A stretch of 64,000 nt of DNA, taken from the NCBI RefSeq assembly GCF_000384255.1, contig NZ_KB913035.1, positions 1,401,362 through 1,465,361 of the forward strand, written 5' to 3'. Below the pieces are notes generated by a model that saw only the letters and a program-made list of their open reading frames with translations, did no database searches and was not told the DNA's origin. Of the stretch, positions 62,641 to 64,000 are shown in pieces; position 1 is the stretch's first letter, and each line of letters starts with the position of its first letter. Position numbers and translations under genes: made by a program. This DNA comes from Methylotenera mobilis 13. Lineage in GTDB: Bacteria; Pseudomonadota; Gammaproteobacteria; Burkholderiales; Methylophilaceae.

Positions 62641-63546
62641 TTACTCTAAATCCCAGTATGGTTCAGTGCCGAAGCGTTCGATTAAAAAGTCTATCAGGAC
62701 GCGAATTTTTAATGGCAAGTTCCGCTTTGGCAGATACAGTGCATATACGTGTTGATGCACAGGAATATATTCTGACAACACAGATTTTAAACGTTTGGCT
62801 TGAATGTCTTTACCAATAATAAACGTTGGTAGTAATGCTAAACCAAATCCGCCTAACACGACTTGCGATAAAGCTTCGTCATCATTGATACGTAATCTAC
62901 CCGATACTGGCACAGAAACTTCACCCCCTGGTCCATTAAAGCGCCATAAGCCCTTATCTCCAGAGTGAATGTAATCTAGGCAGTTGTGGTTAACGAGGTC
63001 CTGTGGAAGAAGCGGGGTGCCGAACTCTTCAAAATAATCAGGCGTAGCGCATAATTTACGTCGTATCGGCGCTAACTTTCTGGCAACCAAAGCTTGTGGC
63101 AAGTCACGAGTAACACTGATGACAACGTCATAACCCTCTTCAGTTAAATCAACCACGCGGTCAGTAATCGTCATGTCAATATCAAGTTCTGGATAATGGC
63201 GCAGAAAATCACCTATCGCTGGCGCAATATGTAGCGTTCCGAATGCAACTGATGCAGCCACCTTAAGCACTCCGCGGGGTTGCGCGTTCAGACTGTCAAT
63301 CATCTTATGGGCTTGATCTGCTTCGTAGCTAATGCGTGTGCAATAGTCAAAAAAAGCAGTGCCTACTTCAGTTAAGCTTAGGTGCCGTGTGCTTCGATTA
63401 AGCAAACTGGCCCCAAGCGATTGTTCTAGTTTTGAAACCGCTTTACTCACGGATGATCGTGAAACACCAAGCTTTCTAGCTGCAGCTGAAAAGCTTTGTT
63501 CGTTCACGACATGGGCAAAAGTAATCATCAGATTTAAATCATACAT
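62641..63546 (-). CDS. LysR-family transcriptional regulator
   Basis: 301 residues: N-terminal winged helix (FAHVVNEQSFSAAARKLGVSRSSVSKAVSKLEQSLGASLLNR) and a substrate-binding domain (about 90-295; LKVAASVAFGTLHIAP, YDVVISVTRDLPQALVARKL). The pattern fits the DsdC/CrgA-like LysR group often next to oxidoreductase genes. Here it stands alone and is divergent from rnk. Target and ligand unknown. Confidence 0.92.
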   Translation of the reverse strand: MYDLNLMITFAHVVNEQSFSAAARKLGVSRSSVSKAVSKLEQSLGASLLNRSTRHLSLTEVGTAFFDYCTRISYEADQAHKMIDSLNAQPRGVLKVAASVAFGTLHIAPAIGDFLRHYPELDIDMTITDRVVDLTEEGYDVVISVTRDLPQALVARKLAPIRRKLCATPDYFEEFGTPLLPQDLVNHNCLDYIHSGDKGLWRFNGPGGEVSVPVSGRLRINDDEALSQVVLGGFGLALLPTFIIGKDIQAKRLKSVLSEYIPVHQHVYALYLPKRNLPLKIRVLIDFLIERFGTEPYWDLE

Positions 63547-63664
63547 AGTGTCATTGTAGCGCTAAGGGAAACAATTATGTTCAATTGTATGGACTAATTT
63601 AATTGATACGTAAAGATTAATATTGAGCCTTGCCAATAGATGTGGCGTATTAATTTTGTATGGT

Positions 63665-64000
63665 ATGGATATCACGATGGAACTAGAAAATTTAATCATT
63701 TCAGATAAGGATTTTGTTCGATTATCTAAGCTAGATAATCATGGATTGTTGAGCTATGAGTTGAGCCGGGCAGTTGTCGTGCCAGAAGACCAAGTGCCGC
63801 CAAATGTCGTAAGAATGAACACCCGAGTGGTCTATTTAGATGAAAGTAACGGCATTAGTCGAGAGGTGGAGTTAGTGTTTCCAGAAGACGTAGATTTAGA
63901 TGTCGGGAAAATTTCAGTGCTGTCACCAGTGGGTTCAGCGTTGCTTGGGCTTGAGGAGGGGCAAACGATTGATTGGTCATTCCCTAACGATCCTTCTCGA
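63665..64000 (+). CDS. rnk: Nucleoside diphosphate kinase regulator Rnk (3' partial)
   Basis: 112 residues visible, open to the right edge. MELENLIISDKDFVRLSKLD begins an N-terminal helical part; PPNVVRMNTRVVYLDESNG, EVELVFPEDVDLDVGKISVL and SPVGSALLGLEEGQTIDW match the GreA-like C-terminal domain of Rnk, which binds RNA polymerase in competition with GreA/DksA. Two in-frame ATGs (63665, 63677) are possible; the second better fits the family start. It ends outside the window. Confidence 0.88.
   Translation, partial: MDITMELENLIISDKDFVRLSKLDNHGLLSYELSRAVVVPEDQVPPNVVRMNTRVVYLDESNGISREVELVFPEDVDLDVGKISVLSPVGSALLGLEEGQTIDWSFPNDPSR

Noticed and set aside
1-64000. CRISPR arrays, insertion sequences, prophage or toxin-antitoxin genes
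   Set aside because: No regularly spaced repeats, transposase, integrase, phage structural or toxin motifs were seen on either strand.

Overview
This window looks like a chromosomal segment of an AT-leaning betaproteobacterial methylotroph, most likely family Methylophilaceae (Methylotenera-like). The reasons are a stand-alone pqqA, a formaldehyde-activating-enzyme (Fae) family gene, a VWA protein resembling the methanol-oxidation accessory protein MxaL, and the betaproteobacterial gene order motB / cheY-cheA-cheW / receptors / cheR-cheD-cheB-cheY-cheZ. There is no plasmid, phage, insertion-sequence or CRISPR signature. Assignments come from reading motifs in the translated sequence; no database search was run.

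Region 1 (1-21.9 kb) is a complete chemotaxis island: the end of motB, a small CheZ-like protein, cheY1, cheA, cheW, four long receptors in tandem, a Fae-family gene, then cheR, cheD, cheB, cheY2 and cheZ. The receptors carry different sensors (4-helix bundle plus a C-terminal zinc-binding CZB domain; Aer-type PAS plus a second PAS; six membrane helices with buried histidines; 4-helix bundle), long poly-HAMP arrays and nearly common signalling domains. Receptors 3 and 4 share about 1.46 kb that reads as identical DNA. Three of the four end in a CheR/CheB-docking pentapeptide (DWEEF).

Region 2 (22-33.6 kb) is envelope and carbohydrate metabolism: a membrane-anchored peroxiredoxin, tRNA-Arg(CCU), a lipid-linked glycosylation set (GT39-like, GT2, GtrA, ChbG/HpnK-like deacetylase), a secreted Cys-pair protein, and a three-gene unit (GH17-like membrane protein; GH17-GT2 NdvB-like beta-glucan synthase; OpgB-like phosphoglycerol transferase) that probably makes and decorates periplasmic glucans. 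A 23-codon pqqA follows with its own terminator.

Region 3 (33.6-42.4 kb) holds uup, rep and rbgA/ylqF on the minus strand. Next comes a tightly overlapping minus-strand unit (11-residue-repeat secreted protein, ECF sigma factor, DUF3619-type membrane protein, small secreted protein, DUF3106-type helical periplasmic protein) that resembles an envelope-stress sensing circuit. A methyltransferase gene and a second secreted Cys-pair protein follow.

Region 4 (42.4-64 kb) has a Fur-box-preceded iron-uptake set (fecI-fecR-TonB receptor-PepSY protein), tRNA-Lys(CUU), a TPR/DUF2141/phosphoethanolamine-transferase group, a Tim44-like protein, and a KdpD/KdpE-like pair next to kup with no kdpFABC. After these come an EamA exporter, a triple-repeat PsiF protein, a VWA plus four-helix membrane protein pair divergent from an AraC regulator, HU, a LysR regulator and the start of rnk at the right edge.

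The best candidates for something undescribed are the second CheZ-like protein with an IDLF tail shared with CheD, the Fae paralogue inside the chemotaxis locus with a two-hairpin element having mutually complementary loops upstream, the recently homogenised receptor pair, and the GH17/GT2/OpgB unit.
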